A stretch of DNA of 64,000 bases from Anticarsia gemmatalis (GCF_050436995.1 NC_134747.1:11663501-11727500), one strand, 5' to 3'; positions 1 to 10,877 are shown, counted from the first letter of the stretch. A program made the numbers and translations. Notes: generated from the sequence alone by a model not told the origin.

Positions 1-192
1 TAGAACATCACACAGAAATAATGTGCAGAAAGAAAAGCAATGGATTTATTTACTGTCGAACTCATCTTTAGATAATTATGGTTTAAGTTCAGAATTCGAC
101 TGCAACTTTATCAATATGGTATACTATTTAGCACATACATTTTGTGAAACGGGCCTGGACACAACAAAGCTCATTTGGTGTAAAGTAATTGT

Positions 193-304
193 AGATGGCG
201 CTACGAAGATAGTAACGTCCGCCGTAGCATGTAGCGACGCCGCGAGACAGAAGGCTTCAGCGCTCTATGAAAAAGTACTAGGGTAGCATGAAGTATGAAG
301 ATAT
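193..304 (+). repeat. Array unit 1
   Basis: Near-consensus unit. It has a perfect AGATGGCGCTACG start, the block AGAAGGCTTCAGCGC, the anchor GTACTAGGG and then GCATGAA. A short open frame runs across it by chance. Being so close to the window edge, it implies that the array continues to the left. Confidence 0.9.
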
Positions 305-1157
305 GATTTACATAACTAGGTGGTTTATTTGTTTGGTAGTGTGATTAAACTTGTTGCTATGATTAGATCTTTTATTTTACGTTTAGTATAGGGTATAAAG
401 AGTTTTATACTTTAGAAACAATAATCGTTATCTCAACTATAATGAATTTCACTATATACACACTTCACTACATATACACTATATTACCTGTTTTCAAATT
501 ATGTAGAACATAAAAAGAGGTAAAGGTATTTTAAAGGAAATTGTAAAAAATTATTATAATATATTAAAAGCATTAAATGAAATTAAGTTAGTAAAACCTC
601 TATATACTAATACAATCTATCGACTCATGATTCCATTACTGTCCATTTACCTATATTACCTACCATACATCTACTATACTATAACTGTATACAACCTAGG
701 TAATTCAGTGACCTAAATGACGTTGCTTTAGCCATTCCCGATAGGATCACCAGTTCATTTCCCGAAGGTTCAATACACAATTCAGCTTGTCTACCAATAT
801 GATCTAACTTGCTTGGGCCAAACTATAGCAATGTATGAGAATTTGACATAGCTAAATATAAACGTAAATTCAAAATGATTTGAATAGATGAAACGTATAA
901 TTAATAACTAAGTTGTTAAGCTTAGTCCCTTATAAAACTCATAATGCTTGCTAATGTTTGAAAGGTTCGTCAAATAACAGAAAAAGGAAACCTTTACAAA
1001 ACTATTTACGTTTTCAATGTTTTAAATAGGTTTTATGAACATGAAACCAGGTAATAATAGCTGGTTATCTAAACACATCGAAATTAATTCTTGCGTTAAT
1101 TTAACACAAGTACTAATCATCCAACTGCTTCTCCAAGCAATGATTAGCGTAATAACC
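305..1157. other. AT-rich linker, no unit
   Basis: This is one of the longer gaps in the array. I see no unit, gene or repeat in it. A unit may have decayed here, as the gap is nearly twice the usual spacing. Confidence 0.5.
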
Positions 1158-1293
1158 AGATGGCGCTACGATAATGTCTACGCCGTCGCGAATTTGCTAC
1201 GGTAGCATTTCGTAGCTCCGTAGCGACAACAAGTGACGAGAGGCTAAACCGCTGTCTGAAAAAGTACTAGGGTACCAGAAAGTAGAAGGATAT
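1158..1293 (+). repeat. Array unit 2
   Basis: Perfect AGATGGCGCTACG start, then many TAGC/CTACG words able to pair with each other, anchor GTACTAGGG and AAGGATAT at the end. The purine block is drifted (GAGAGGCTAAACCGC). It lies only 140 bp (anchor to anchor) before unit 3. Confidence 0.9.
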
Positions 1294-1333
1294 TCCATAA
1301 CTCACCGTTTATCACGTATAAACCGCCCCGTTA

Positions 1334-1434
1334 AGATAGCTACGATATTCCGTAGTTTCGTAGAAGCGGCGCGTAGCGAAAGGTTTCAGTGCGCCGTGAA
1401 AAAATACTAGGATAACATTACTGTTGAGGATATA
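1334..1434 (+). repeat. Array unit 3
   Basis: The start is drifted to AGATAGCTACG. Then come CGTAG words, AAAGGTTTCAGTGCGCCGTGA, the anchor ATACTAGGATAACAT and a final GAGGATAT. The middle and 3' blocks make assignment clear although the CTCF-like core is damaged. Confidence 0.88.
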
Positions 1435-1741
1435 TTATATCTTCTATTAAACACACCCCTCCCAATGAAAAAGTTAACTAACTACCAAAAATACGTAAGC
1501 TGGTTACATATATAATATGCATGTATTTTTAAATAAATAAAATGTATGATTTGTGAAGTATGAAATAAATTGAAATTATATTATTTATTTATTATTATTA
1601 AGTAGTATTTCGATTGATGTTTTTTATAGAATGAATTGAGTTTGTTCTGCTGCAGATAGTTTAATCTATACATTAGTTTAAGTTAATATCTTTGCAACTT
1701 ATAACAACTCACGGTCGTAAGGATGAAGTACCAATAAATAT

Positions 1742-1845
1742 AGAGGGCGCAATTTAACTAGGGCGGCGCGGCGTAGTGCAGTAGCGACACTGGTGACGAA
1801 AACCTTACTCGCAAAGTGATTTTGATAGCATTATTGTTTGAATAC
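1742..1845 (+). repeat. Array unit 4, degenerate
   Basis: Perfect AGAGGGCGC core and GCGTAGTGCAGTAGCGACAC in the middle. The 3' half has drifted: the anchor TACTAGG has become a weak TTTGATAGC near 1820. It is a decayed copy, identified by its 5' half and spacing. Confidence 0.7.
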
Positions 1846-2141
1846 TTTAAAACGTTATTTTATACAATACAATGTAATCCTGTTATTAAAAGGCTATACA
1901 AACTATAACTTAAAATAAGAAGATTATAATAGATTAGTATTTAATATCCGAATAAGATGAATACCATTGAACGATTATACAATTTTGATGATGATTATTA
2001 TCATTCATTCATAAAATTACATCAACTATACCACGCACCGTTATGAAACATTAATGCATTATATTTAATACAAGTTCTTTTTGTATTCGCTTCGTGTAAA
2101 TCACTGGCTATCAAAATAATTACCAAACGCTCTATTTAAAT

Positions 2142-2249
2142 AGATGGCGTCGGTGACGCAATATTGTCGAGTCAATAGCGACAACGGGCGGCGAGACATT
2201 TTAACACTCGATGAGAAACTACCAGGCTATCATAATGTTCAAGGATATT
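2142..2249 (+). repeat. Array unit 5
   Basis: AGATGGCGTCGG start, AATAGCGACAACGGGCGGCG middle, anchor CTACCAGG, ATCATAA, then AAGGATAT. The purine block is diverged. This is the last unit before the nested transposon insertion at 2.5-4.5 kb. Confidence 0.85.
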
Positions 2250-2704
2250 ACGAGGGTGATACGAATAGGTTTATACTAAAGATATTAAAATTTGTTTTCT
2301 TTTGATTGTTCCTTGTTTTCTATAAAAAAACGGCAATATGATGTCATTATTATTGTTAGGAGCCTACATGAACAATGAATTTTAATATCTAAATACAAAT
2401 TTTTGCTTTGATGGTTATAATAAAGTATATAAGATACCCAACATTTTATTTATATGTAATAATTTATAGAAGTATTTTTGTATATTCGACTTTTATTTAA
2501 CTGAAATTATTTAAATAAATAAATAAATATCATTGGACAACTCACACACGGTCATTTGATTCCAAACTAAGCAGAGCTTGTACTATGGTAACCAAATAAC
2601 TGATAAACATACTTATATACTTCTAAATACATACTTATATAGATAAATTGACATCCAGGCTCAGAACAAATACTCGTGCTCATCACACAAAGATTTGTCC
2701 CGGG

Positions 2705-4445
2705 GAGTTATTCCGTTCGGATCCCCAATACTGATACCCTAGTATTTTAAAATTATTTTCTATTCCGGTCTGATCCCCCGTATATAAACATTATAATAAA
2801 TTTAAATATTTTATTCCGATCGGATACCCTGACTGTCTATTATCACATTTTTAGGACAGTCAATAACAAAATATGTATTAGATTATGTTATAGAATTAAT
2901 ATATAAAATTAACAATGTTTTGTGCATTAATTTGTTTTACGATTCATAGCATATTTAATGAAGATCACGAATTAAAAAAAAACACAGCGAAATTGTGAAA
3001 TTGGTGATCACAGGACTTGAAAATGCGACCAAGGGTGTGGAATTTCAACTTTTTTGAAATATGTCTATTATTGCTGAACTGAGTGATATGGATTTTTTTT
3101 CTTATTTTTCCTAGAACCGGTATGACTTGGCCTTTCATCCTGTCTCGGATTATCGTTGAGTTTTGGGACACCCTGTATATATATTTTTATTAATCTCATC
3201 TCTATACATTTTGACCCAGAAATCTCCAAATCTTTCTTAGTATTTCAGGAACATGCAGTCTATTTAGATTTATTCATTTCTTTGGCTAGCTCAACAGTTG
3301 AATCCTATTTATTTATTTGTTTTATTTTTTACCCATTATTGTCCCGCTGCAGGGCAAGGGCCTCCTCCGAAACGAGGGGAGGGGTTAGGTCTTGAGTCCA
3401 CCACGGTGGTCGAGTACAGGTTAGGAGACGTTGCATGCCCTCAATAAATGTATTAAACAAATTTTAGGCTTGCAAGGTTTCCTCACGATGTTTTCCTTCA
3501 CCGTAAGAGCAAGTGATAATTATTTCTGGCATCGTTGCGGCAAAGTCTGTAGCTTTTGTAATATATTTACCTGCGAAATAGGCTGTTGGTGTGTGAATGT
3601 ATTGTCTATTGATTCCAAAGTAACCAATCATTGATGAGTTAAGTTCGTGATGTCGTTCTGAGAAATCGGTTATTAATGAGACTGTATTAGTCTTATTTCT
3701 ACACTGAATATGATTACTGTGATAATTTTATATCAGTATTTAATCATTGAAATTTGATGTTTGTTATTTGATTTATGTTTACATTTTTTTTATTATATAA
3801 TTTTTTTCAAATCCTAGTTTTAACAAAAGATCATTGTGCGATAATGTCATTGTGATTACTGTTATAATGTTATATAGGTAGTACTTCTATTTCAAAAGAC
3901 CAAATAATATAAATCTGCGATGATTGTAACTCGAATCAGTTTTTATTTCTATAAATAAAAACTGACTCAATACTTTATAAGGCTTTTTACCCATAGATGA
4001 AACTAATGTGTATTGATAGGATTATAAACCCTAAGTTATATACTGAAGTCCGTCAACTTTTTGAGATATTTAATGTAATACCTACACTTAAAAATGTATA
4101 AAAATACCATATTTTTACCAAAACTTTTTTGTATGAGACTCACAAAAACTCAAAAATGGCACAGGTCACTCTTTTTTTTTTAAACTGATTTTGATCAGCG
4201 TCTCTTAAAATAACCCAACAGTAATCGACTAACAAACGTTTATATCCAAAAACCTTTAAACTTCTCTTTACAATTTTTTTTTATAAAGTAGTGAATAACA
4301 TCTGTTTTTTATTGACTGTACTTATCCATTAAATATAGGAAGGGGATCAGACCGGAATGGTAAAGTTGAAAGGGGATCAGACCGGAATTAAAAAATAATA
4401 TTAATTGGTAGTGGATCGGTTTGGGGGATCAGACCGGAATAACTC
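2705..4445. mobile_element. Non-autonomous DNA transposon with 8-bp target-site duplication
   Basis: The 1741-bp insertion begins GAGTTATTCCG(TTC)GGATCCCC and ends with the inverted complement GGGGATCAGACCGGAATAACTC. It is flanked by the direct repeat GTCCCGGG. Several further copies of the GGGGATCAGACCGGAAT word lie near both ends (about 2763, 2815, 4344, 4373, 4423), a subterminal repeat pattern. An 8-bp duplication suggests hAT-like or P-like integration, but the terminal bases are not the usual ones of either. There is no transposase frame. Small frames inside, such as 2965-3171 on the minus strand, match nothing I recognise. Confidence 0.82.
3306..3528 (-). mobile_element. 5'-truncated SINE nested in the DNA transposon
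   Basis: Reverse-oriented copy of the family seen complete at 57586-57903. It shares the tail (TTTATTTATTTG), the module CCCATTATTGTCCCGCTGCA, and GCAAGGTTTCCTCACGATGT. Similarity stops near 3528, before the tRNA-like head, so this copy is 5'-truncated. It forms the innermost layer of a three-deep nest. Confidence 0.8.
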
Positions 4446-4614
4446 GTCCCGGGTGGGATTCGAACCCACCACACGCGGCGCTACGGTTGTTGCGGCGAGG
4501 TGACCGCTTAAACCACTGCGCCAAACGTGCAGTTTTGTTTGTTAGTTACTAAATTTCTCCAATATCCGTACGAAAAGGTTCATACACAATTTATTAATTT
4601 TACGCTTTATGTAG

Positions 4615-4740
4615 AGATGGCGCTAGGAAAGCTACAACAGTAGCGTAGCTAACGCCCCGTAGCTTCGTAGCGACATCCCGTAGCGGGAGGCTTCAGCGCG
4701 CCATGAAAATGTACTAGGGTAACATTAGAGCAGAAGAGGT
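4615..4740 (+). repeat. Array unit 6
   Basis: Well-kept unit. It starts AGATGGCGCTAGG, and contains a GCTAC/GTAGC stem pair, GTAGCGGGAGGCTTCAGCGC, CCATGAAAATGTACTAGGG and TAACATTAG. The CCCG/CGGG words just before the purine block can also pair. Confidence 0.92.
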
Positions 4741-4991
4741 TTCCTTCAGGTTATGTATGACAGAGAGCGTACCGTTTTCAGTTGCTTACTTGTTGAAAAC
4801 GTTTATTTTTGAGTGGCGATTAGTGCTTTAATATTTAAATTAGTATAAGATATTATGCTTTAAATGTTTTAAAAATTTTAAAGTGTTCGATCAAATGATA
4901 GATTGGTTGTAATAAAAATAAATATTTAAATGATAGTCTAAAATGATAATAGTTTTGTTTCTAGTTAATTATCAATTATTAGGTGCTTAGT

Positions 4992-5254
4992 CTTCTTCTT
5001 CTTGTCGTATGGTTAGTGGTCAACCTAGTGTCATAGTTGTTCAAGCCGCCCGAAAGCCTCTGACGTGGCTTAACGACTGTTATCTTAATTGACGACAACC
5101 GGGACCGACTTTTTACGTGCCCTCCGAAGCACGGAGACGCCCTGTTCAAATACCACTATGCGGTCACCCATCTATGGAATGACCGCGCCAAGGTTTGCTT
5201 AACCCACAGATCGTATACCGACCGGTGAGCGCAACTGGCTACGGGCGCCTCATC
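4992..5254 (-). mobile_element. Full-length SINE with perfect 11-bp target duplication
   Basis: Flanked by AGGTGCTTAGT at 4981-4991 and 5255-5265. On the minus strand the head starts GATGAGGCGCCCGTAGCCAG, the body has GGCGCGGTCATTCCATAGAT and CGTGCTTCGGAGGGCACG, and the tail is a (GAA)n repeat. It interrupts the array between units 6 and 7. Other copies lie at 23381-23542, 39487-39548, 44244-44475 and 50796-51033. Confidence 0.88.
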
Positions 5255-5517
5255 AGGTGCTTAGTAAATAAAAAGCGTTCAATATATTTTGCAGAATATT
5301 AATGGAATCAAGTATCTTTGTTTACAAGATCCAAAGACGAAAACGGGACAAGAAAATCTTTCCTAAAAAACTTTTATAAACCCACTCCGTGACGTGGATA
5401 ACTTAAGTCGTAGCTCCAAGCGGTTTAAGAAGGACTAGGCCTGGTTAAGATTTATCTTGAAAGGACTCTAAAGTTGTATAAAAGTTTTGTATTGCCTTAT
5501 TGATGTTTGAACATTTG

Positions 5518-5655
5518 ATTTAACTAGGACCTTGTTATCCGCCACAAGCGGCCGTGAGGACACACGTGGCGATTTAGTGGATATGCCTGCCCTTCTGGCG
5601 GGAGAGCCCCACATAAGGTGTATCTTAATGCATTAGCCAAGTTAAAAAAAAGGGG
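5518..5655 (+). repeat. GC-rich dispersed repeat fragment
   Basis: GC-rich stretch with GCCACAAGCGGCCGTGAGGA, TGCCTGCCCTTCTGGCGGGA and GAGCCCCACATAAGGTGTAT. I recognise the wording as a repeat common in lepidopteran genomes but cannot assign a class. It has no relation to the array unit. Confidence 0.5.
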
Positions 5656-5888
5656 GTTGTTATCGCTTTGGGGGTATCGATTTATGACTATAACTTGATT
5701 AATTTTAAAATGTCACACAATATATCAAAAGTTTTTAAGCCAGTTGATTAACGAAGTTCCATACTAGTAGTAATATGGTTTTTTGTACTCATATATTTTT
5801 ATTTAATTTAGTAATTCCTTTTGCCTGTTCGTAATATAAGAACAATATATTAATAAAAATACATAATGTCTAACAACTGTTATAATTA

Positions 5889-5985
5889 AGAGGGCGCTAG
5901 TATCAGAGTTGCCCGTAGTGACATCGGGCAGTGGGAGGTTTCAGTGCTTCATGAAAAAGTACTAGGATAACATGAATGGTAAGGA
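5889..5985 (+). repeat. Array unit 7
   Basis: AGAGGGCGCTAG start, GTAGTGACATCGGGCAGTGG, GAGGTTTCAGTGCTTCATGA, anchor AGTACTAGGATAACATGAA, then AAGGA. It is the G-type variant of the first-block core and the shortest of the well-kept units. Confidence 0.92.
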
Positions 5986-6120
5986 GCTTTGTTTCAGTTT
6001 CAAACATTGTTATAGCAGAAGAGTTAATAACTTAAAAATTCATATTGTACAACTAATAATAATAGAGTTGAGGTACCAATTTGCTCATTAAGAACTTTAT
6101 GATTTTAATTAACATTTGTA

Positions 6121-6268
6121 ATTGCTACGAAACCTAGGCTATGATGTTCGTAGTTCGTAGCTTCGTAGCTACTGTCTACAAAGTACGGAGATTGCTTGAA
6201 GCGACGCCTGACCAAAAGTTTCAGCTCTTTGGGAAATAGTACTAGGGACACACGATGTAGTTGGATAT
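6121..6268 (+). repeat. Array unit 8, core lost
   Basis: The start has no AGAKGGCGC core, only ATTGCTACGAAACC. It then has TTCGTAG repeats, AAAAGTTTCAGCTCTTTGGGA, anchor AGTACTAGGG and TTGGATAT. It is longer than typical in the middle and is assigned by the middle and 3' blocks. Confidence 0.8.
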
Positions 6269-6690
6269 CTTCTTTCAGAACGGTAAAACAAACCCTTTAA
6301 AGGTATGAGTGCACTCACACAAGCTTACACACCTATCGGGTAGTTCGTCGTGAATACAGGTAACGCCCCATTTGCTCCTCCCCTATTTCACTGGAACTGT
6401 GAAATTGTGATGCCTTCTAACTACGAAACATTTTAAGGTGATAATGAGTTATTAAGTTCTTTATCTGGACTTTTGAGAGTTCAGTTTTGATCGTATTTTA
6501 TAAGAAAAGTTAATTTAACTCAAATATACTTTTAACGTTACTTTCCTGCTAAATACTACTCATATTTAGAAGTCTAAAATATATATTTACTACAACAAAA
6601 AATATTATTGTATTCATATTAATTTAAATGTATACCGCACAATTGAACTACGACGGTCCCATTATCACAATAATTCCATTATCAATCAAC

Positions 6691-6835
6691 AGATGGCTCT
6701 ATTCTCTATTCATATTGGCTATCATAACCATTGATTGTCAAAGATAACAACGCCACACCTGTCAGCGCGAGACGCGCGCGTAGTGAGAGTTTTGAACGCT
6801 ACAGTACTAGGATAACAGAATATGGAAGGAGGTTA
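6691..6835 (+). repeat. Array unit 9
   Basis: Start AGATGGCTCT (one change from the core), a drifted middle ending GCGCGCGTAGTGAG, GAGTTTTGAACGCTACAGTA, anchor CTAGGATAACAGAA and AAGGAGGT. Downstream, within about 100 bp, is a TGTGTGCGTATGA / TGTGCGTGGAAAG block resembling sequence downstream of units 10 and 16. Confidence 0.82.
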
Positions 6836-7298
6836 TGTGTAGTGAAAGCAGGACATATTGTGTGTCGTATGTGTGCGTATGAATGGGGGAAAATCTATAT
6901 CACTGTGTGCGTGGAAAGTGAGACAGCTTCATTGGTTTCATTACCAGCCAGGACGGCAAGGACGACACAGGTTAGATAGTAGTGATTGAGTACTATGTTC
7001 AGAGCGAGTGATCAAGAATAGACGCATATTTATATTTTTAATAAACCTTATTTAGTATGCTTGCAAAGTGTGTGTATATTGAAAGTAAATACTCTTTTTT
7101 ACTTCAAGGAAAAAGCTAATTCACTCGCATTAATGAAATTTTTTGTGCATAGAAAACTATCTCGATAATCTTGGTAAAACAATAAAGACATAGAAATAAA
7201 ATATCGATTAAAAAACTAAAACGACGGAGTATTAAAATATAGAATTTCATCATTTAACTGAAGTTTTCAGCTTTATCAAAATGCAGCTACTACCGAAT

Positions 7299-7412
7299 AG
7301 ATGGCGTTAAATCGGGTAAGTAAGCTCATATCGGCAAAGTGAAAGCTCAAAGCTCGATGCGTCGGGGGAGCTTTGAGCGCTTGTACCAGGACATCATGAA
7401 TACGAAGGATAT
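7299..7412 (+). repeat. Array unit 10 (GCGTCGGGGG subtype)
   Basis: AGATGGCGTTAA start, then GATGCGTCGGGGGAGCTTTG, AGCGCTTGTACCAGG, ATCATGAA, AAGGATAT. The purine block can form an 11-bp perfect stem, GCTCAAAGCTC with GAGCTTTGAGC, closing a loop that carries GATGCGTCGG. It is the clearest hairpin in the array. Confidence 0.9.
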
Positions 7413-7846
7413 TCGTGACTCACAGTGGGCGGGGAAAGCCCGAGTGAAAGTCCATCCATCGCGGTTTGCATGTGTGTTTGCCATCAATGTGTATTATACA
7501 CTGTATACAGTTATAACGCGATTGTGTGTGGAAAGCTATGGAAGTGCGTGTGTGTATAAAGTTGAAAAATGGATAAAAACTTATAATCTCAATTAGATGA
7601 TTACTATATAGTATATAAGCTTTAAAAAACCCTAAAACCAAATCCAACTATTTTATAAAGGACTTAATATCTATAAATTACAATGTTATTTTTTTTATTG
7701 TCAAACAACTATTTTATTGAACAACTCTTATTATTTTACGATTATAAGAGTCCTTTCTATCATTACTGGATATTGAGTTTGTATGTAAAAACGAACCCGA
7801 AATAAAGTTTTAATTCGACACGTACTTAAGTTAACCACTCGTCGAA

Positions 7847-7958
7847 AGATGTCACTACGACGAAACCTACGCCGCGTAGCGCTACGCTTCGTAGCGAGTG
7901 GCGATGCGTCATGAACTTTCCACTGAAAAAACTAGGATAGCAAAGATTACGAAGAGCT
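7847..7958 (+). repeat. Array unit 11
   Basis: Start AGATGTCACTACGACG. The middle holds the perfect palindrome GCGTAGCGCTACGC, then GTAGCGAGTGGCGATGCGTC, a drifted purine block and the anchor AACTAGGATAGC. The 3' end has GAAGAG in place of AAGGAT. Confidence 0.85.
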
Positions 7959-8347
7959 TTAAGTATTTCTTATCCTAGTCACGCTCGTTGTCATATTGCT
8001 TGATAAAGTTTGTCAACACACGAATTATGATAAACTATGAAGTATTTTATTTGATACTGCTTTTTTGTGTTTAGACAAACATTAGTCCAAAATATCATCA
8101 CAGAACATCATTTCCCTTAGATGTAGAAAAAGACCAAAGAACGCCACTTGACACGATCCATACAAATTTCCTTTGCTTCATTCACATCTTTGTTATATAT
8201 ATGTCTACATATTATTATATGTATGTTGTCAGAGCCAATGTTATTGTTTATTAATTGTCATATTTATAGCAATTTTATAGAAAATTTGCAAAAGCTATTG
8301 AACTGAAATCAGCGAGATCTTACTAACGAGTCACAAAACATAATCGT

Positions 8348-8470
8348 AGAGGGCGTTACGCTAATTTTACCCCCAACTTTGCTACGCCGTAGAATGTAGC
8401 GCCGACAAATTGAAGGAAGGTTTCATCGTAACTGAAAAGAGTACTAGGACTACATAAATTAAAGGTGATC
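8348..8470 (+). repeat. Array unit 12
   Basis: AGAGGGCGTTACG start, GCTACGCCGTAGAATGTAGC middle, GGAAGGTTTCATCGTAACTG, anchor AGTACTAGGACTACATAAA, then AAAGGTGAT. Confidence 0.9.
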
Positions 8471-8807
8471 CTTATTTCAGGTTCTCTTTTCAGCCGCAAA
8501 CGGGACTCCACATTAGTTTGGTTTCACTTAGATCAAATTTAAATTTTAAAGTACACGTTGCAGGCTAACTGTAATGGTCAGTTTCAGATATCTAATCAAA
8601 CGATAATATGTCTGATATCATATTATATCAGAACTATTACCGTATAGTTAAATTAATAGTGAAAGTACAAACAATTTGGGACCAGTTTGGTAAAACTGAC
8701 CATAAATCAAAGAAGTTAATTTAGTCGCTGTCAGTCTCTTAAAAAAAAACATGTCATCACTGTTTGATGCAAAATAATACAAATAATGTTAAAACACAAC
8801 AACAAAT

Positions 8808-8908
8808 CGAGGGCGCCACGTCCGTTTGCTTGATACGCAACGGTGGCGGTGAAAGGCTTCACCGTACTCCTGAAAAAGTACTAGGATAAAATAAGCCATG
8901 AAGGTATT
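8808..8908 (+). repeat. Array unit 13
   Basis: Start CGAGGGCGCCACG (first core base changed), a shortened middle, GGTGAAAGGCTTCACCGTAC, CTGAAAAAGTACTAGGATAA and GAAGGTAT. GGTGAAAGGCTTCACC is itself a palindrome, so this unit also carries a hairpin over the purine block. Confidence 0.88.
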
Positions 8909-9267
8909 TTATTACCTTCTCATGAGTGTTGAACTGTTGACTGACAAAGAACAATCTGACGGCCAACTGACTAAAGTGTAATAATTGCATGCATAATAAT
9001 AACGCGAATAAATGCATTTGTGTGCTTAAAATTAAATAAAATATCAAGTACAACTGCACTACAATGCATTGAACTAGAGTATCAAATATCACACACACAG
9101 TAAACGTCGTTGACCTCTATCAAATTGGCAAAAAGTGATAGGTAGATACCATGACCAAATCAGAAAGTTCACGAGAGTGAGTGAGACGGCCCTACGTTTA
9201 TCGCGAGTGCTTTTGAGCTAGGGCACTTGGACTTTCTCGTATTGTGAGTTTGTGTGTGTAAAAACAG

Positions 9268-9280
9268 TTTGCGCGGGAAA
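9268..9280 (+). promoter_or_regulatory. E2F-like motif in array linker
   Basis: TTTGCGCGGGAAA fits the E2F/DP consensus. It sits in a GC-elevated linker between units 13 and 14 that also has GT-rich words. A single motif without expression data. Confidence 0.25.
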
Positions 9281-9673
9281 ACTTATCAATGCGTGCTATA
9301 AACCTTGCATGAACTATATGATAAGAGATTGTATGTAGGTGTGAATAATGAAGAGACATAAAATAAAATTGAAATGGGCTCTCTAATTACAAGTCACAGT
9401 ATTTAATAATGTTAATATCCTTTTTCATACGAATCTCTTTATCCCATTTCACTGACTTTATTAAATAAAAAATATATGAATAACAGGGAAAAGCATCAAA
9501 AGTAAGCGGTCTCTTTCTAAAAAGCAATCGAGTGCACGCAATTACTTATAATACAAGTAGCACAATGCATAATTTTACTCTATTATTTTTTAAGTCTACT
9601 CTTCAAATAAAATTGCTTTTTCAAATCAAACCACTCCAAAAACAATTCAAATTGAATTAAAGACATCATCAAT

Positions 9674-9780
9674 TAGCGCCCTCATCGCATTTTGTTGCAA
9701 TCACGACGCTCTCTAGGGGCGGTCGACAGTGCGTCGGGGGAGCTTTGGATCGATGTACCAGGGTGTTATGAATGTGGGGT
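9674..9780 (+). repeat. Array unit 14 (GCGTCGGGGG subtype), reversed core
   Basis: The 3' half is clear: GTGCGTCGGGGGAGCTTTGG, ATGTACCAGGG, GTTATGAATG. The 5' end shows AGCGCCCTC, which is the core written on the other strand with one mismatch, instead of the usual forward core. Either the 5' block turned over or it decayed and an unrelated match arose. Confidence 0.8.
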
Positions 9781-10233
9781 GGTGAATCATTGTGTCACAA
9801 CAAACGAACAATTGGCGCTGTTGGACAAATGATAACGAATGTGAATTGAATATACATTGATAACAGAGTTAGAATGTTTTATGAAAGATCTTTTCTTTTC
9901 CGATATTTTTTTTATACCGCAAGGTGATTTATTTATTTAAAAACTGTATTAATTGTATATTGAAAAATTATATGTAAGCTCACTCGCTTTTTACTTTAAA
10001 CAAATTGTCAGGTACACTCTAATAAAAAACAGTCCGCAACAAGATCTTTTTTTTTTAAGATCGAGTATACGAAAATAGCTTTTGTATGTTTGATTTAATT
10101 TGTTGTTTCATACAATAAATATGAATTTTTCGGTTTTCTAACAATAGGCATTCCAAAAATACAGTTATTAGGGTTTTAAATACTCGTTGGTTATTAAAAT
10201 TCGAATCATTTATCTAATACTTAGTTTAATTAC

Positions 10234-10372
10234 AGATAGCGCCACTGTTCTTAATGGCGTGGTCACGTCGCATCGTAACAGCGCCGTGGCGCCGAAACCC
10301 GTAGTGATCGGCGTTGCGTCGGGGGAGCTTCAAGCCAGAGTACCAGGACAACATACCAAAAAAGGATGTTTA
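10234..10372 (+). repeat. Array unit 15 (GCGTCGGGGG subtype)
   Basis: Start AGATAGCGCCACTG (one core change), several GGCGCC words, then GTTGCGTCGGGGGAGCTTCA, AGAGTACCAGGACAACATAC and AAAGGAT. Its first block resembles unit 17 most, which puts the two in one subfamily. Confidence 0.88.
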
Positions 10373-10779
10373 AGTTTTCCTTAGGGATGAAAATAAAAAT
10401 AAAAATTCAGGATGATTGTGTAATAGTTGGCCGTTAGTACTTAGAAACATATTAAAACTACGTTTGTAGTTTTAAGTGGCAATAATGAATGGATTAAATA
10501 AAAGTTGGCTTGCTCGTTGATTTATTAGATAATAAGAAGTTTTAAAATAAAATCAAAGTTATTATTTACAGAGGTTATTATAGATATTAATATTTTGAAT
10601 GAGTAAATAAATACTTACGTGTCTCAATTACACGACTGCATCTTTTGAATAAACGAATAAAACTAAATATTGTGTGTAAAATAAATACTTACAAATAATT
10701 CGTTTAGTCAAAAGAAGAACACTATACAATTTCTAATTTCTACATAGAGTAAAGTAAAAACCGCTCAATTCTCCTCCTA

Positions 10780-10877
10780 ATCGCTCGATGACACAAACGT
10801 ATCAACGTCACGTCACACGATGACGCGTCGAGGGATATTTGAGCGTAAGTACTAGGGCAACATAAAGCAAAGGATAC
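10780..10877 (+). repeat. Array unit 16 (GACGCGTCG subtype)
   Basis: The 5' core is not recognisable. It has ATGACGCGTCGAGGGATATT, TGAGCGTAAGTACTAGGGC, ACATAAA and AAAGGATAC. The GACGCGTCG...TATTT...GTAAGTACTAGG arrangement matches unit 18 closely. GC-box-like CTCCGCCCC lies at about 10980 in the following linker. Confidence 0.85.

Larger units (their letters stand above)
2534..4535 (-). mobile_element. tRNA-headed SINE, split by a DNA transposon
   Basis: On the minus strand the head at 4446-4535 reads as a tRNA-like pol III promoter: TGGCGCAGTGGTTTAA (box A) and GGTTCGAATCC (box B). The body continues at 2534-2704, ending in an AAAT-repeat tail at about 2514-2530. The two halves are separated by the element at 2705-4445 and share the 8-bp target duplication GTCCCGGG at 2697-2704 and 4446-4453. 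This is a common lepidopteran SINE type rather than a functional tRNA gene, since it lacks a folded acceptor stem and continues into the SINE body. Confidence 0.85.

Noticed and set aside
23..286. 87-codon open frame crossing unit 1, and similar frames in units 9 (6731-6979) and 10 (7339-7596)
   Set aside because: Different units are open in different frames and most have stops. The shared signal is at DNA level, not protein level.
4446..4535. tRNA gene (also 26066-26140 and 57586-57660)
   Set aside because: Boxes A and B are present, but the sequence continues into SINE bodies with tails and there is no proper acceptor stem.
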